From NCBI GenBank assembly GCA_901472455.1, contig LR590464.1, positions 2,852,001 through 2,916,000 on the forward strand: DNA of 64,000 nucleotides, read 5' to 3'. Origin of the DNA: Leclercia adecarboxylata. GTDB lineage: Bacteria > Pseudomonadota > Gammaproteobacteria > Enterobacterales > Enterobacteriaceae. Below, one piece after another: positions 41,440 through 51,893 of the stretch. How positions within the stretch are numbered: the stretch's first letter is position 1; each line of letters opens with the position of its first letter. The notes under the pieces were generated by a model. The model saw only the letters and a program-made list of their open reading frames with translations. It was not told the DNA's origin and ran no database searches. Position numbers and translations under genes: made by a program.

Positions 41440-42818
41440 TATTCAGCGTCCGTTTTGTATTTCAACACCAGGGAGACCGTAAAGGCGACGCCAAAAGGCG
41501 ATAACCATCCCGATAATGTAGTTCAACAGCGAACTGGCCTGCACGATGGCCATACCGGGGATCGCCGTCAGGCCAACCGCGGTCATGTAGACGTGGACAG
41601 ATACCACCCATGCGCCGCCCGCTGCACCGCCAATCAGTGCCGGCAATAAATGGCTTCACAAAGCGCAGGTTGATACCAAAAATCGCCGCCTCAGTGATGC
41701 CCAGCATGGCAGAAAACGCCGAGGGCAGAAGTAATCGCTTTAATTTTTGCATCGGTTGGTTTTGAACCACACCGCCAGACAGGCTCCGCCCTGAGCGACG
41801 TTGGCCATCGCCCAAATCGGCAGCAGGAAGTTGACGCCGATAGAAGGATTGCCCAGCAACCCGGCTTCGACCGCGTGGAAACTGTGATGAATCCCGGTAA
41901 TGACGATAACCGAGTAGAGACCGCCAAACAGCAACCCCGGCAAGCCAACCAGCGTGGCTAATCAGGGTGCTGAGGACAAACGAGATACCGTCGCCCAGCG
42001 CGCGACCGGCCGGGCCGATAATCAGCAGAGCGATAAAACCGGAGATAATCACCGTCAGGAACGGCGTCAGGATCAGATCCAGGGCATCGGGGATTGCCCG
42101 ACGCAACTGCTTCTCCGACGATGCTCATAAACCATACCGCCAGCAGTACCGGGAACACCGTCCCCTGATAGCCGATCATGGCGATTTCAAAGCCGAAAAA
42201 GTTCATAGTGTGGAAACCCGCGGCCACGCCCCAGGCGTTAGTCAGCGCAGGGTGAGTCAGAATGCCGCCAAGGGTCGCGCCGAGATAGGGGATTACCGCC
42301 AAAATTCGCGGGCGGCAGTAAAGCCAATCAGAATCGGCAGAATGATAAACGCCGCCGAGCTGCACATATCGAGCATGATGTAGATGGCGTTGCCCGGGTC
42401 AACCCAGCCGTACGTTTTGACCATTCCCAGCAGGCCCATCAGCAGACCAGAGGCGACGATGGCAGGGATTATCGGCACAAAGATATTTGAGAGCAGGCGG
42501 GCGATGCGCTGGAACGGGTTAAGCTTTTTTGCCGCGATGTCGGCGGGCTTCCGATTTGCTGGATTCGCTAATACCCGCCACCTGAGTAAAGGCAGCGTAG
42601 ACTTTATTTACCACCCCGGTGCCGAAGATAATCTGCATCTGCCCGGCATTACGAAAACAGCCTTTGACCCCTTCAACGTTGCCGATGGCCTGCTGGTCGG
42701 CCAGCGAATCATCGACCAGCACCAGGCGCAGGCGCGTGGCGCAGTGCGCGGCGCTGGCGATATTTTCTTTGCCGCCAAGAAGCGGAAGCAGCGAGCGGGA
42801 AATCTGTTCAAAATCCAT
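41439..42818 (-). pseudogene. scrA: ScrA, sucrose-specific PTS EIIBC permease (frame breaks)
   Basis: Phosphotransferase permease that imports and phosphorylates sucrose. The EIIB domain holds the phospho-Cys motif AAHCATRLRLVL (residues ~24-35), and the EIIC membrane domain follows in pieces (IFVPIIPAIVASGLLMGLLG, GFHTMNFFGFEIAMIGYQGT, and HHSFHAVEAGLLGNPSIG). One-base breaks occur near 42530, 42300, 42110, 41965, 41750, 41650 and 41490. Repaired length ~456 aa, stop at 41439-41441. It depends on the general EIIA-Glc. Confidence 0.93.
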
Positions 42819-42953
42819 AGTACCCTCTTAAGGCTTAACCATTTTTATGTTGTCGTCCCGCGTACACGGGAGCGTTTTTTCTGCGTCTTAGTTGAGTCCG
42901 GGGTGACAACCGTGCCCTGCCCCCCGGCCATTCCTGTCATCAGGCCTAAGCCG

Positions 42954-44517
<1,564 letters not shown>

Positions 44518-44589
44518 CTAAACCGGTTTAGTTGCTATATTAATCCCGACCTTTGTTTTTCTTAAAATTAATCTGCTAAACCGGTTTTA
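44518..44589. promoter_or_regulatory. Two ScrR operators between scrK and scrY
   Basis: CTAAACCGGTTTAG, a perfect 14-bp palindrome, at 44518-44531 and CTAAACCGGTTTTA at 44576-44589. They bracket the scrY promoter region. A TGTGATGCATGCAACA sequence beside them (44595-44610) is a CRP-like half-site. Confidence 0.8.
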
Positions 44590-44639
44590 ATAAATGTGAT
44601 GCATGCAACAAAGTGAGCCGCGCGTGGCGGCTTTCAGGA

Positions 44640-45563
44640 TTAAAACTGACGGTTAAGATCGCACTGATAGGGCAAGGCGGTCATCGCGCCTTTGGCTGTG
44701 GTGGCCAGGGCGCCGCAGGTTTGTGCCAGCGTGAGCGTCGGTTCCAGGGCCGTCATATCCGTTGGCATCCCGTTGACCGCAAGGCTGGCGAGCAGTCCGG
44801 CGACAAATGCGTCTCCCGCGCCGGTGGTGTCCACGCTGACCACAGGCCGGGCGTTGAAATGGGTAAACTTCTGCTGAAACGCGGCAAGCACCCCCGCTTT
44901 GCCCCGGGTCACCAGCAGCAACTCCGGCTGATAGCGCTCGGTTACGCTGGCGATCCCCTGTGCTAAATCATGACTGCCGCTGATAAACACCAGCTCCTCT
45001 TCCGATAGCTTTACTACGTTGGCCATGTGCAAAGCGCGATCGAGGCAGGCTTGCAGCAACGCCCTATCCTGCCAGAGATCGGGACGAATATTAGGGTCAA
45101 AGCTGACCCGACCGCCGGCAGACCTGATGCTCTCCATCGCCGCGAAGGTAGTGCTCCGGCTGGGCTCGGCGCTGAGGGCGATGGAGCAGACATGCAACCA
45201 CTGCCCGGCGGCAAACTGTGGCAGGTCGTCTTCAGCGAGGAACAGGTCCGCGCTGGGGCGTACCATAAAGGTGAAGGTGCGTTCTCCCTGATCGTCAAGA
45301 TCGACGACCACAGTGGACGTACGGTGGCGTTCGTCGAGATACATATGGCTGACGTCGACCAGCTCCTGTTGCAGGGTATGACGCATAAAGCGGCCAAACG
45401 GGTCGCCGCCGACGCGACCGATAAATCCGCTGTTACCGCCAAGGCGGGCGACCCCTACCGCCACATTAGCGGGCGCACCGCCAGGGCACTGCAGCAGGCG
45501 GCCTTCGCTCTCCGGCAACAGATCCACCACCGCGTCCCCCAGAACCCAAACTTTTGCATTCAT
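44640..45563 (-). CDS. scrK: ScrK, fructokinase
   Basis: Intact 307-aa PfkB-family kinase that phosphorylates the fructose released by ScrB. PfkB signatures: GGAPANVAVGVARLGG at the N-terminus and DTTGAGDAFVAGLLASL with the catalytic Asp. ATG 45563 (MNAKVWVLGDAVVDLLPE) is the family start; a codon five residues earlier lacks support. First gene of the sucrose cluster, with its own ScrR operator upstream. Confidence 0.95.
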   Translation of the reverse strand: MNAKVWVLGDAVVDLLPESEGRLLQCPGGAPANVAVGVARLGGNSGFIGRVGGDPFGRFMRHTLQQELVDVSHMYLDERHRTSTVVVDLDDQGERTFTFMVRPSADLFLAEDDLPQFAAGQWLHVCSIALSAEPSRSTTFAAMESIRSAGGRVSFDPNIRPDLWQDRALLQACLDRALHMANVVKLSEEELVFISGSHDLAQGIASVTERYQPELLLVTRGKAGVLAAFQQKFTHFNARPVVSVDTTGAGDAFVAGLLASLAVNGMPTDMTALEPTLTLAQTCGALATTAKGAMTALPYQCDLNRQF

Positions 45564-45590
45564 GCTAAGACTCTCCAAAGCTAAACATAA

Positions 45591-45605
45591 TTAAACCGTT
45601 TTAGC
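45591..45605. promoter_or_regulatory. ScrR operator upstream of scrK
   Basis: TTAAACCGTTTTAGC, the same palindrome with one base fewer in its centre, 28 bp before the scrK start. Confidence 0.65.
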
Positions 45606-45699
45606 ATATTAAATCACAGTGACCGAGTGGGTGGAACATTCCAGCCGGAAAAGCGCGGCTCACGGCTTAAAAACGTGAGCCGCCGGTAATGACTCCAAT

Positions 45700-46203
45700 T
45701 TACTGATAGTGTTTTATGTTCAGATAATGCCCGATGACTTTGTCATGCAACTCCACCGATTTTGAGAACGACAGCGATTTCCTGCTCAGCCGGGCAAGAT
45801 GCTGCCTCAGATTCAGGTTATGCCGTTCAATTCTCTGCGTGTAACGCTTGCGGATAACGTGCAGCTTTTCCTTCAGGCGTGACTCATACAGCGGCCATCC
45901 GTCCGTCATCCATACCACCACCTCAAAGGCCGACAACAGGCCCTGAAGACGTTCCAGCGTAGCCATGGTGCGCTCACCAAAGACATGCGCCACCACCGTT
46001 CTTCGTATCCTGTCATACGCGTAAAACAGCCAGCGCTGACGTGATTTTGCCCCGACGTAGCCCCATTGCTCGTCCATCTCCGCACAGACAATGACATCAC
46101 TGCCCGGTTGTATCCGGGAGGTTACTGACTGCGGCCTGAGTTTTTTAAATGGCGGAAAATGGTGTTGAGACCAATGCCCATAATGCGTGCGGTGGCGCGG
46201 CAA
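45700..46203 (-). CDS. insB: IS1 transposase InsB
   Basis: Intact 167-aa catalytic part, [20 protein letters not shown]..., with [20 protein letters not shown]. Normally translated as an InsA-B' fusion by -1 slippage on AAAAAAC, which is present near 46143. Confidence 0.96.
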   Translation of the reverse strand: MPRHRTHYGHWSQHHFPPFKKLRPQSVTSRIQPGSDVIVCAEMDEQWGYVGAKSRQRWLFYAYDRIRRTVVAHVFGERTMATLERLQGLLSAFEVVVWMTDGWPLYESRLKEKLHVIRKRYTQRIERHNLNLRQHLARLSRKSLSFSKSVELHDKVIGHYLNIKHYQ

Positions 46204-46397
46204 CCGACTCCGTTCATGGCCATATCAATGATTTTCTGGTGTGTGCCGGGCTGAGATGCGGTGTAAGTGAAGGTGAGCTGCCATGTTTTACGGCAGTGAG
46301 AACAGAGATAACGCTGATGCCCGGCAGTACTTTTGCCGTTACGCACCACGCCCTGGGTAGCAGAACAGGAGGGACAGCTGACAGAGATGGACGCCAC
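46122..46397 (-). CDS. insA: IS1 InsA, transposition repressor
   Basis: 91-aa protein [20 protein letters not shown]... with zinc-finger cysteines (CPSC, CSHC) and an HTH near the C-terminus. Binds the IS1 ends and represses transposition. Confidence 0.96.
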   Translation of the reverse strand: MASISVSCPSCSATQGVVRNGKSTAGHQRYLCSHCRKTWQLTFTYTASQPGTHQKIIDMAMNGVGCRATARIMGIGLNTIFRHLKNSGRSQ

Positions 46398-46425
46398 CAG
46401 AGCACCTCAAAAGCACCATCATACA

Positions 46426-46962
46426 CTACATCAGTAAGTTGGTAGCATCACCGTAGAATGCGGTTAAGGCTTTAGCCGTAATTCTGTAAACATTACCATC
46501 AGAGTCATCACTACCGGCGTTAGCCTTAACGGATTGCTTCGGACCATTTAAGGCTGCGGCAAACTGAGAAATGACGCTCTTTTTTTCTGTATAACTGACG
46601 AAATCAGTGCAGGAATGAAGTTCAGTTTTGTCTTTAGCGACAACTTTACCTTTTTCATGAATCATCATGCCTGCATCCGTGCCGAGGATAACGGTGTCAT
46701 GAATAATTGAATATGCAGGGGCTCCTTTCTCCATGCCCTGTGTGGCTTGCGCTAATACCCCTTTGGTTGATTGTTCAATCGGTTCTTTGGCGTTGATTTC
46801 ACCTTTTATCGCCAGCTCACAGGTTGTACTAAATAGCGTTCGGATATAGGCTGCGGCGGAATTATTATAGGGCTGCAGATTCCCGGTGCTACGGGATTCT
46901 TGTTGGTCAGCAATCACAGAGAAAGAGAAAACGATGAAGAACAGCGCTAACGTTTTTTTCAT
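46426..46962 (-). pseudogene. Exported hypothetical protein, C-terminus cut by IS1
   Basis: ATG 46962 starts MKKTLALFFIVFSFSVIADQ, a clear signal peptide. The mature part has two cysteines (TTCELAI, HSCTDFV) and no recognised domain. The last residues (after ...TAKALTAFYG) are encoded by the IS1 end, so the natural C-terminus is lost. The initiating codon two lines upstream (46989) is less likely. Confidence 0.6.
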
Positions 46963-47048
46963 TTCTATTCCAGAGAAAAATAAAAACAAACAGGTGGCTT
47001 AAGAGGCGAGTTAACTCACGGTGGTTTTGGCGTTTATTGGATGCGGAT

Positions 47049-47640
47049 TTACAGGTTCATTATTCGGTCTGACTTTGCCAGTGCACCAAAGAGTAGAATA
47101 TGCTCCCTTGTATTCAGGTCGATACCGATAACTGACGGTGAAAATTCTCCCGTTGTGTCGTACTGAAGACCATAGTATCGGTTCGGTGTATCAGTTTCAC
47201 TATCAACTCGTGATTTTACGTTGATAAACACTACGTGGATTGAAGGCAGGTCCTTATCACTTGCTGCTATTCTGATACCTTCTACATGGGCGATATTCAG
47301 TTTAAACGTATTCTGTAACTTAAGCCGCCGTTTATCGAGAAATTTAGCCTATATTGAGTCGTTAATATTACCTTTAAGCGTCCAGGATACTTTCTTTTTT
47401 CTAATAAATAAATGCCGTGGGCATAAATAGAACATGAAAAACATGAGTGGTTTGCCTGTTTTTATGGGTAATGTCAGGTCATGTAGCAGAATGACACTAT
47501 CTCCCTTCGGTACCGTAGTGGGTATTTGACTTTTTTGCTACCGTCTAATTGTTGGATATCAAGGCCAGAATACAAAGAATATTAGCTGTCAGCAGGAAAA
47601 TGACAGTGACGCCAGCGATATTGGCTATGTCGAAATCCAT
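47049..47640 (-). pseudogene. Membrane-anchored hypothetical protein, broken
   Basis: ATG 47640 after GGGGTG begins MDFDIANIAGVTVIFLLTAN, one membrane helix, which stops at a TAG. The next frame carries on as IPTTVPKGDSVILLHDLTLP, then KKKVSWTLKGNINDSI, an internal TAG, AKFLDKRRLKLQNTFKLNIA and finally EHILLFGALAKSDRIMNL. Two one-base shifts and one amber codon would have to be corrected to give ~195 aa. No family recognised. Confidence 0.4.
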
Positions 47641-48122
47641 TCATCACCCCAGATGGTGGGTGCTTGTGGATTGCAATCTACTGCCCAGTTTTTCTGCATC
47701 TTGTTTTAGCACATCTGTAGCTGAAATTACAGTCTTGTTATACGCCTTTCAGAGCGCCCGGTAATTGCAAATCTCTCTAGCTTCAGCGGCTATGTTACTA
47801 AGGCTTCTGAAGTTCTCATCTTGGAGTGCTTCGTAGCGCCTGATTTACAAGTTTCTCCTGCTCTCCTCCTGTATCCGAATAATCTACACGAAGGATTTAG
47901 TCCAATATGCCAGATAGGGGAAGATTTTAGACAACACCCATACGTGTTTTGCCAGAATGCACAAAATAGTTTTGAGGTGTTTAAGCGCAGCGCCGATGCT
48001 TGATTGGCAGTGATAGGGATTGAGAATGTGGAATGGACGAATGATGGCATGAAAAAAAGTTACTTTTTTACGTACCCTGTATCTTCGTGAAAGTTTGATT
48101 AATACTTGTAACACTTTTACTC
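47641..48122 (+). other. Gap left of the 44-bp repeat array
   Basis: No gene assigned. A minus-strand frame 48114-47884 (SSIGAALKHLKTILCILAKH) has some coding character but no family match or clear start. Confidence 0.3.
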
Positions 48123-48402
48123 AAAAAGTTGAACATGGTCGATTTTTCCATGTTTAACTTTTTATAAAAAAGTCGAACACGGTCGATTTTTCCATGTTTA
48201 ACTTTTTATAAAAAAGTCGAACATGGTCGATTTTTCCATGTTTAACTTTTTATAAAAAAGTCGAACATAAGAATCCACTCCATGTTTAGCTTTTTATAAA
48301 AAAGTTGAACATGAGAGTTCACTCCATGTTTAACTTATTCATGAAAAGTTAAACATAACGCAGCATTCCCATGTTCGACTTTTATCGAAGAAGTTGCACA
48401 TA
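48123..48402. repeat. Array of six to seven 44-bp palindromic tandem repeats
   Basis: The GTTGAAC/GTCGAAC core recurs at 48128, 48172, 48216, 48260, 48304, 48348 and 48393, giving spacings of 44, 44, 44, 44, 44 and 45. Each unit is itself an inverted repeat: AAAAAGTTGAACATGG, ~9-base centre, CCATGTTTAACTTTTT. The first three centres are alike (TCGATTTTT), later ones differ while the arms stay. No open frame crosses it. It lies ~500 bp before the H-NS-like gene. Could be protein-binding iterons, a partition site or a stem-loop array. Confidence 0.9.
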
Positions 48403-48909
48403 AGCAGTGGACTGAGCCACAGGATTTTGTTAAGTGAAGACCAGTTCTGGTAAAAAAGTGTTACATGCATTAGCATTGTTCATAATCAGCTGATCTCACT
48501 AATTGACTAGAAGTGTTACAGGACAGGGGGGTTCAGAAAAGTTACTTTAAATCTGATCTTCTGAGGCTTCAGATTATGTTTTTTCTCTTAAGGGGGGACA
48601 GATTTTTACTGCCTTGCATTTACAAGGCTAAAAGGAGGGGATGTACAAGATACTTGCTGATACACAAGACATCTTATCCCAGCCCCCTCCCGGGTTCTAC
48701 AGTGTGAAATGCCTATGATTCGGGATTTCATTACCTGACAGAATCCCTGCATTGCCAAGTTGAGTTGATTGAAAATGTCTATATCTTAGTACTGATATTG
48801 TTTCAATTTATTGGTGAATGTGAGTTTTTTCTTAAAGGGTAGCGTATTACCGCCAAAAATATGTGTTATTATCTGGCGTTAATCTAAGTTGATTTTTAAG
48901 TGAGGTCAC
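48403..48909 (+). other. Leader region of the H-NS-like gene
   Basis: AT-rich, no gene. TATATCTTAG-type and TTGATT elements at 48768-48790 could form its promoter; not assigned firmly. Confidence 0.35.
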
Positions 48910-49315
48910 ATGTCTGAAGTGCTCAAATCATTAAACAATATTCGTACTCTTCGCGCTCAGGGTCGTGAGCTTCCTTTAGAAATTCTCGAAGAAATCCTTG
49001 AGAAGTTAGAGGTAGTTGTCTCTGAACGTCGTGAGGAACAATCATCCAAAGCAGCTTCCCTGCAAGCTCGTCAGGAAAAACTTGAAGCCCTGCGTAAATT
49101 AATGGAAGAAGATGGTATTAACCCTGAAGAGCTGATGGGCGCATTCTCTTCAAAATCTTCCTCACCCAAGAAAGTACGTGAGCCTCGTCCTGCCAAATAT
49201 ACATTTACTGATGAAAATGGTGAAACCAAAACATGGACGGGTCAGGGTCGCACTCCAAAAAGCTCTAACTGAGCAACTTTCAGCCGGGAAGACTCTGGGT
49301 GATTTTCTGATCTGA
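48910..49315 (+). pseudogene. H-NS family nucleoid protein (C-terminal one-base break)
   Basis: H-NS paralogue of the kind carried by plasmids and islands. It has the N-terminal oligomerisation coiled coil ([20 protein letters not shown]) and the AT-hook-like DNA-binding motif TWTGQGRTP in [20 protein letters not shown]. The frame stops early, but removing one A from the AAAAA at ~49256 gives [22 protein letters not shown] at 49315, a normal 134-aa H-NS end. It probably silences AT-rich acquired DNA, including its own surroundings. Confidence 0.9.
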
Positions 49316-49836
49316 GTCAGCGCTAATCAAAATCTACGCAGTATTCAAAGTCATTGAAATGGCCATAACCTGGGATTTTTATTGTGCTGCCTTTTTTATG
49401 GATTTAATATTTCCTATTTATGATAAAGGTTAATGGTTGTTTGAAGATTTCAGGATTTTCGGTTATTTTTTAGCATTCACTTAACTACTAAATTTCCTCT
49501 CAATGTTATATTTGAGTAAATTAACTATATTATGAAGGATGGGCGTTATTTGCATTGGATTTGATGCATAACAATACATGCAATGGGAATTTTTAAAATT
49601 AAGCTTGAAGCCGTTCTGGTTTTTGGAACAGGGGGTTGCATTTCTTCGTGCTTATAATATAGGTCAGACAGATGTTATGAGACGCCCCATCTGTTTGTTG
49701 ATTCGACTCAATAGTGTGAGAACTAAGCGGTGACTAATACTACAAATTTGTTGCGGATATACAGTCCAGTGAAGTTATAGTTCGGCCACGTTTAAATATA
49801 ATATTCGCTTTGCGCCATAGCAGATAAGAATCTGGT
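49316..49836 (+). other. AT-rich gap after the H-NS-like gene
   Basis: No gene, RNA or repeat recognised. Confidence 0.4.
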
Positions 49837-50029
49837 TTATAACACATCATGTTTACCATTAAAATGGGATGCTGACGTCCAGCTTTTCTTGCCTGATTCT
49901 GTATTCGCGAACGGTATGCCATTAGGCTCATCCATCGATGGCAATACCAGGAATGCGAACCTCGTTAACAAAATCCGGATATATTTTCTCCCACAACTGG
50001 CCAACCTGGATCGCTATTAGATTTTCCAT
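49837..50029 (-). pseudogene. Hypothetical protein, possibly broken
   Basis: ATG 50029 after AAAGG reads MENLIAIQVGQLWEKIYPDF VNEVRIPGIAIDG, then a one-base shift gives DEPNGIPFANTESGKKSW... to a TAA at 49837. About 63 aa. No family known. It follows two other short minus-strand frames in what looks like one small operon divergent from higBA. Confidence 0.4.
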
Positions 50030-50039
50030 GGCGCTTACC

Positions 50040-50174
50040 TTTATTCTTAATTAGCTTAATTTTCTCAAGTGACCCACCCGTTCGGATTGAAAGGATTTCA
50101 CCCGTAAGACCCTAATCTTTGAGCTCACGTATGATAGGGCGGTATTTGAGTTGAACAGGTTTTGCCTTTATCAC
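50040..50174 (-). pseudogene. Hypothetical small protein with internal stop
   Basis: GTG 50174 gives VIKAKPVQLKYRPIIRELKD, a TAG at 50112, then in the same frame GLTGEILSIRTGGSLEKIKL. TAG for a leucine codon would be a single change. It overlaps the upstream frame by TGTGA. Confidence 0.35.
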
Positions 50175-50275
50175 AATGATTCCTTATCAGTAACCCATTG
50201 CTGACGGTCGAGGTCCGCATGAAGACGAGACTTCCGGCGCTGTAAAACCACCTCTCTGCGCTCAGTAAAATACAT
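50171..50275 (-). CDS. Hypothetical 34-aa protein
   Basis: ATG 50275: MYFTERREVVLQRRKSRLHA, then DLDRQQWVTDKESL and a TGA overlapping the next frame's GTG. Strongly charged. Divergent from higBA. Confidence 0.35.
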   Translation of the reverse strand: MYFTERREVVLQRRKSRLHADLDRQQWVTDKESL

Positions 50276-50302
50276 AGCCGCTACGTAGGGGAAAGCGTTA
50301 TT

Positions 50303-50357
50303 GTTCACATATTGTAAACTTTTAAGGGCGGTGCTATCATGTTCACATAATGTATAC
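50303..50357. promoter_or_regulatory. Two imperfect palindromes, probable HigA operators
   Basis: GTTCACATATTGTAAAC (50303-50319) and GTTCACATAATGTATAC (50341-50357) are direct copies 38 bp apart, each near-palindromic, just before higB. HigA antitoxins bind such sites to autoregulate. Confidence 0.65.
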
Positions 50358-50375
50358 GGATGGAACGACCGCAAG

Positions 50376-50687
50376 ATGCACGTAATTTCAAAAGAGCCTT
50401 TTGAGGAAGCGGTAAAGCGATATCCCAACGATTCGTTAGCCATTCGGGCGCTGTACCGCTTAGTCCGCGAGACGGACTTCTCTTCTCCAGCTGAGATGCG
50501 AACTCTGATACCGAGCCTGGACAATTTTAAGTACCGTAATAAGTGGTGGGTGTTGGATATAGGGGGCAACAACTTGAGGGTTATCGCCTATATCAATTTC
50601 GTGAATAAACGCTTCTATGTGAAGCACATCGCGACCCACGCTGATTACGATAAGTTGACCCGCTATTACAGGGAGAACAAAGAATGA
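50376..50687 (+). CDS. higB: HigB-type toxin (RelE superfamily mRNA interferase)
   Basis: Intact 103-aa protein MHVISKEPFEEAVKRYPNDS..., with SLDNFKYRNKWWVLDIGGNN and LRVIAYINFVNKRFYVKHIA THADYDKL, the layout of the HigB/YgjN branch. These toxins cut mRNA on the ribosome. Starts after the paired operators. Its TGA overlaps the antitoxin ATG (ATGA). Toxin-first order is typical for higBA. Confidence 0.9.
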   Translation: MHVISKEPFEEAVKRYPNDSLAIRALYRLVRETDFSSPAEMRTLIPSLDNFKYRNKWWVLDIGGNNLRVIAYINFVNKRFYVKHIATHADYDKLTRYYRENKE

Positions 50688-51105
50688 TTACCGACACTGC
50701 AAAAAGCCATTGAAGCAACCAAACAACTCGTAGCTGCTGTCCCCTTCCTGGGGGGCAGTTCGTCCGAGAGCGATTACCGCGAAGCGATGGAGTTGGTGGA
50801 CTATCTGATCGCGAACGACGACGAGAACCCGCTTATTGACTTCCTGGCGAGTAAAATTGCCGACTATGAGGATAACAGCCCTCGTTTCGCTGAATTCAAC
50901 AAGGCTGTCGCTGAAATGCCGGTCGGCGTTGCCCTTCTGCGCACCCTGATTGACCAGTACAAGCTGTCTTATTCTGACCTGAAGGAGGAGATCGGCTCTA
51001 AATCGCTGGTTAGCCAGATTCTCTCTGGCCAGCGGTCACTGACAATCACGCACATTAAGGCGCTGTCTGCTCGTTTTTGGTGTTAAACCAGAGTGGTTCT
51101 TTTGA
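50684..51105 (+). pseudogene. higA: HigA-type antitoxin with HTH (two one-base breaks)
   Basis: ATG 50684 gives MITDTAK; one extra A at ~50704 shifts the frame. The rest reads AMELVDYLIANDDENPLIDF ... LSYSDLKEEIGSKSLVSQIL SGQRSLTITHIKALSARF, an XRE-type HTH. A second extra T at ~51076 hides the normal GVKPEWFF-stop. Repaired length ~140 aa, as for HigA of the YgjM branch. Coupled to higB; neutralises the toxin and represses the operon. Confidence 0.87.
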
Positions 51106-51109
51106 CTGT

Positions 51110-51308
51110 CGCGTAGCCCATAAACATCTTCTCAGCTGCTCTGGTGATTTTCCTGCAATCGCCAGAGCGTCAATGAACGGCTGCTTCTCCAGCGCGAACT
51201 GATCAGCCAACTGCTTTTCTGTACCTTGTTTTTCTCTTCCTCTTTCTGTAACGCTGCCTCTTTCTCGGCGGCACGCTTCTTCTGTTATCAGAGAGTTTTC
51301 TGGCTTTA
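51110..51308 (-). pseudogene. Remnant of a coiled-coil protein
   Basis: Minus-strand frame reads KKRAAEKEAALQKEEEKNK, then after a one-base shift EKQLADQFALEKQPFIDALA and IAGKSPEQLRRC. Highly charged helix-forming sequence; no start and no family assignment. Confidence 0.3.
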
Positions 51309-51411
51309 GTCAACTGGGGTCCGCTTGGAAAACGGAAATTATCTCACGTTAAGCCTGATTTTTAAGAAATGAAAAATTGACAGGCAGCTTTGAGCGAGAA
51401 GCGGACATTTT
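51309..51411 (+). repeat. Diverged ~100-bp interspersed repeat, copy 1
   Basis: Shares ordered blocks with copy 2: GGTC(C/A)..TTGGA, AAATTAT.....ACGTTAAG, TTTTT and TTGACAGG.AG..TTGAGCGA with GACATTTT at the end. Roughly 100 bp. Confidence 0.55.
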
Positions 51412-51565
51412 ATCTTGCCCCGGACATCTGAAATCTGCTTTGACAAGCTCTGTAGAAACGAAACTGAGATGTCCGTCTCGGGATGCGGATAATAATCCTG
51501 AACGGAGACCTGTACTGGCAAGTCTTCGTTCAGTCACCACACAGAGTAATCCCCGGCTTAAATCG

Positions 51566-51776
51566 TTACTTCATACTGTCAGCGATGGTATCAACATTAT
51601 GTCTGAACGCTTTCGTATAAGTATCCGCCGGGCCACCTTTTGGTGAGAGCGCTTCAGGGTACAACTCACCATCAGGATTCGCACCGGTTGCACTGGCAAT
51701 TTGTTTGACCAGACGCGGGTCGAGCTGATTTTCCATAAACCAGGTGGTCACATGATCCGCTTTAATCTGTTCAATT
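51566..51776 (-). pseudogene. C-terminal fragment of a ZnuA/TroA-type metal-binding protein
   Basis: The last ~68 residues only: LIEQIKADHVTTWFMENQLD PRLVKQIASATGANPDGELY, then the end ADTYTKAFRHNVDTIADSMK-stop. This is the usual C-terminal lobe of ABC-transporter zinc/manganese-binding proteins. The fragment begins exactly where repeat copy 2 ends, so the rest of the gene was lost. Confidence 0.65.
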
Positions 51777-51892
51777 AGGGGTCAATTTGGATATCGAAAA
51801 TTATTGTACGTTAAGGTCGTTTTTTGTACATTAGATCTATGATATGGAAATCAGGTTGACAGGAAGTGTTTGAGCGAAGAACTGACATTTTT
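51777..51892 (+). repeat. Diverged ~115-bp interspersed repeat, copy 2
   Basis: Second copy of the element at 51309-51411, same orientation. Together they bracket the truncated metal-binding-protein gene. Confidence 0.55.
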
Positions 51893-51893
51893 C

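Larger units (their letters stand above)
45685..46452 (-). mobile_element. IS1, complete, 768 bp
   Basis: GGTAATGACTCC at 45685 and GGTAGCATCACC ending at 46452 are the IS1 inverted repeats; the interval is exactly 768 bp. The nine flanking bases (TGAGCCGCC left, GTAGAATGC right) do not match, so no target duplication remains. Confidence 0.96.

Noticed and set aside
40754..41482. 242-codon plus-strand frame
   Set aside because: Antisense to scrB with its GH32 catalytic motifs.
48123..48402. Possible CRISPR array
   Set aside because: The repeats are contiguous palindromes of 44 bp with no unique spacers of even length, and no cas genes are nearby.
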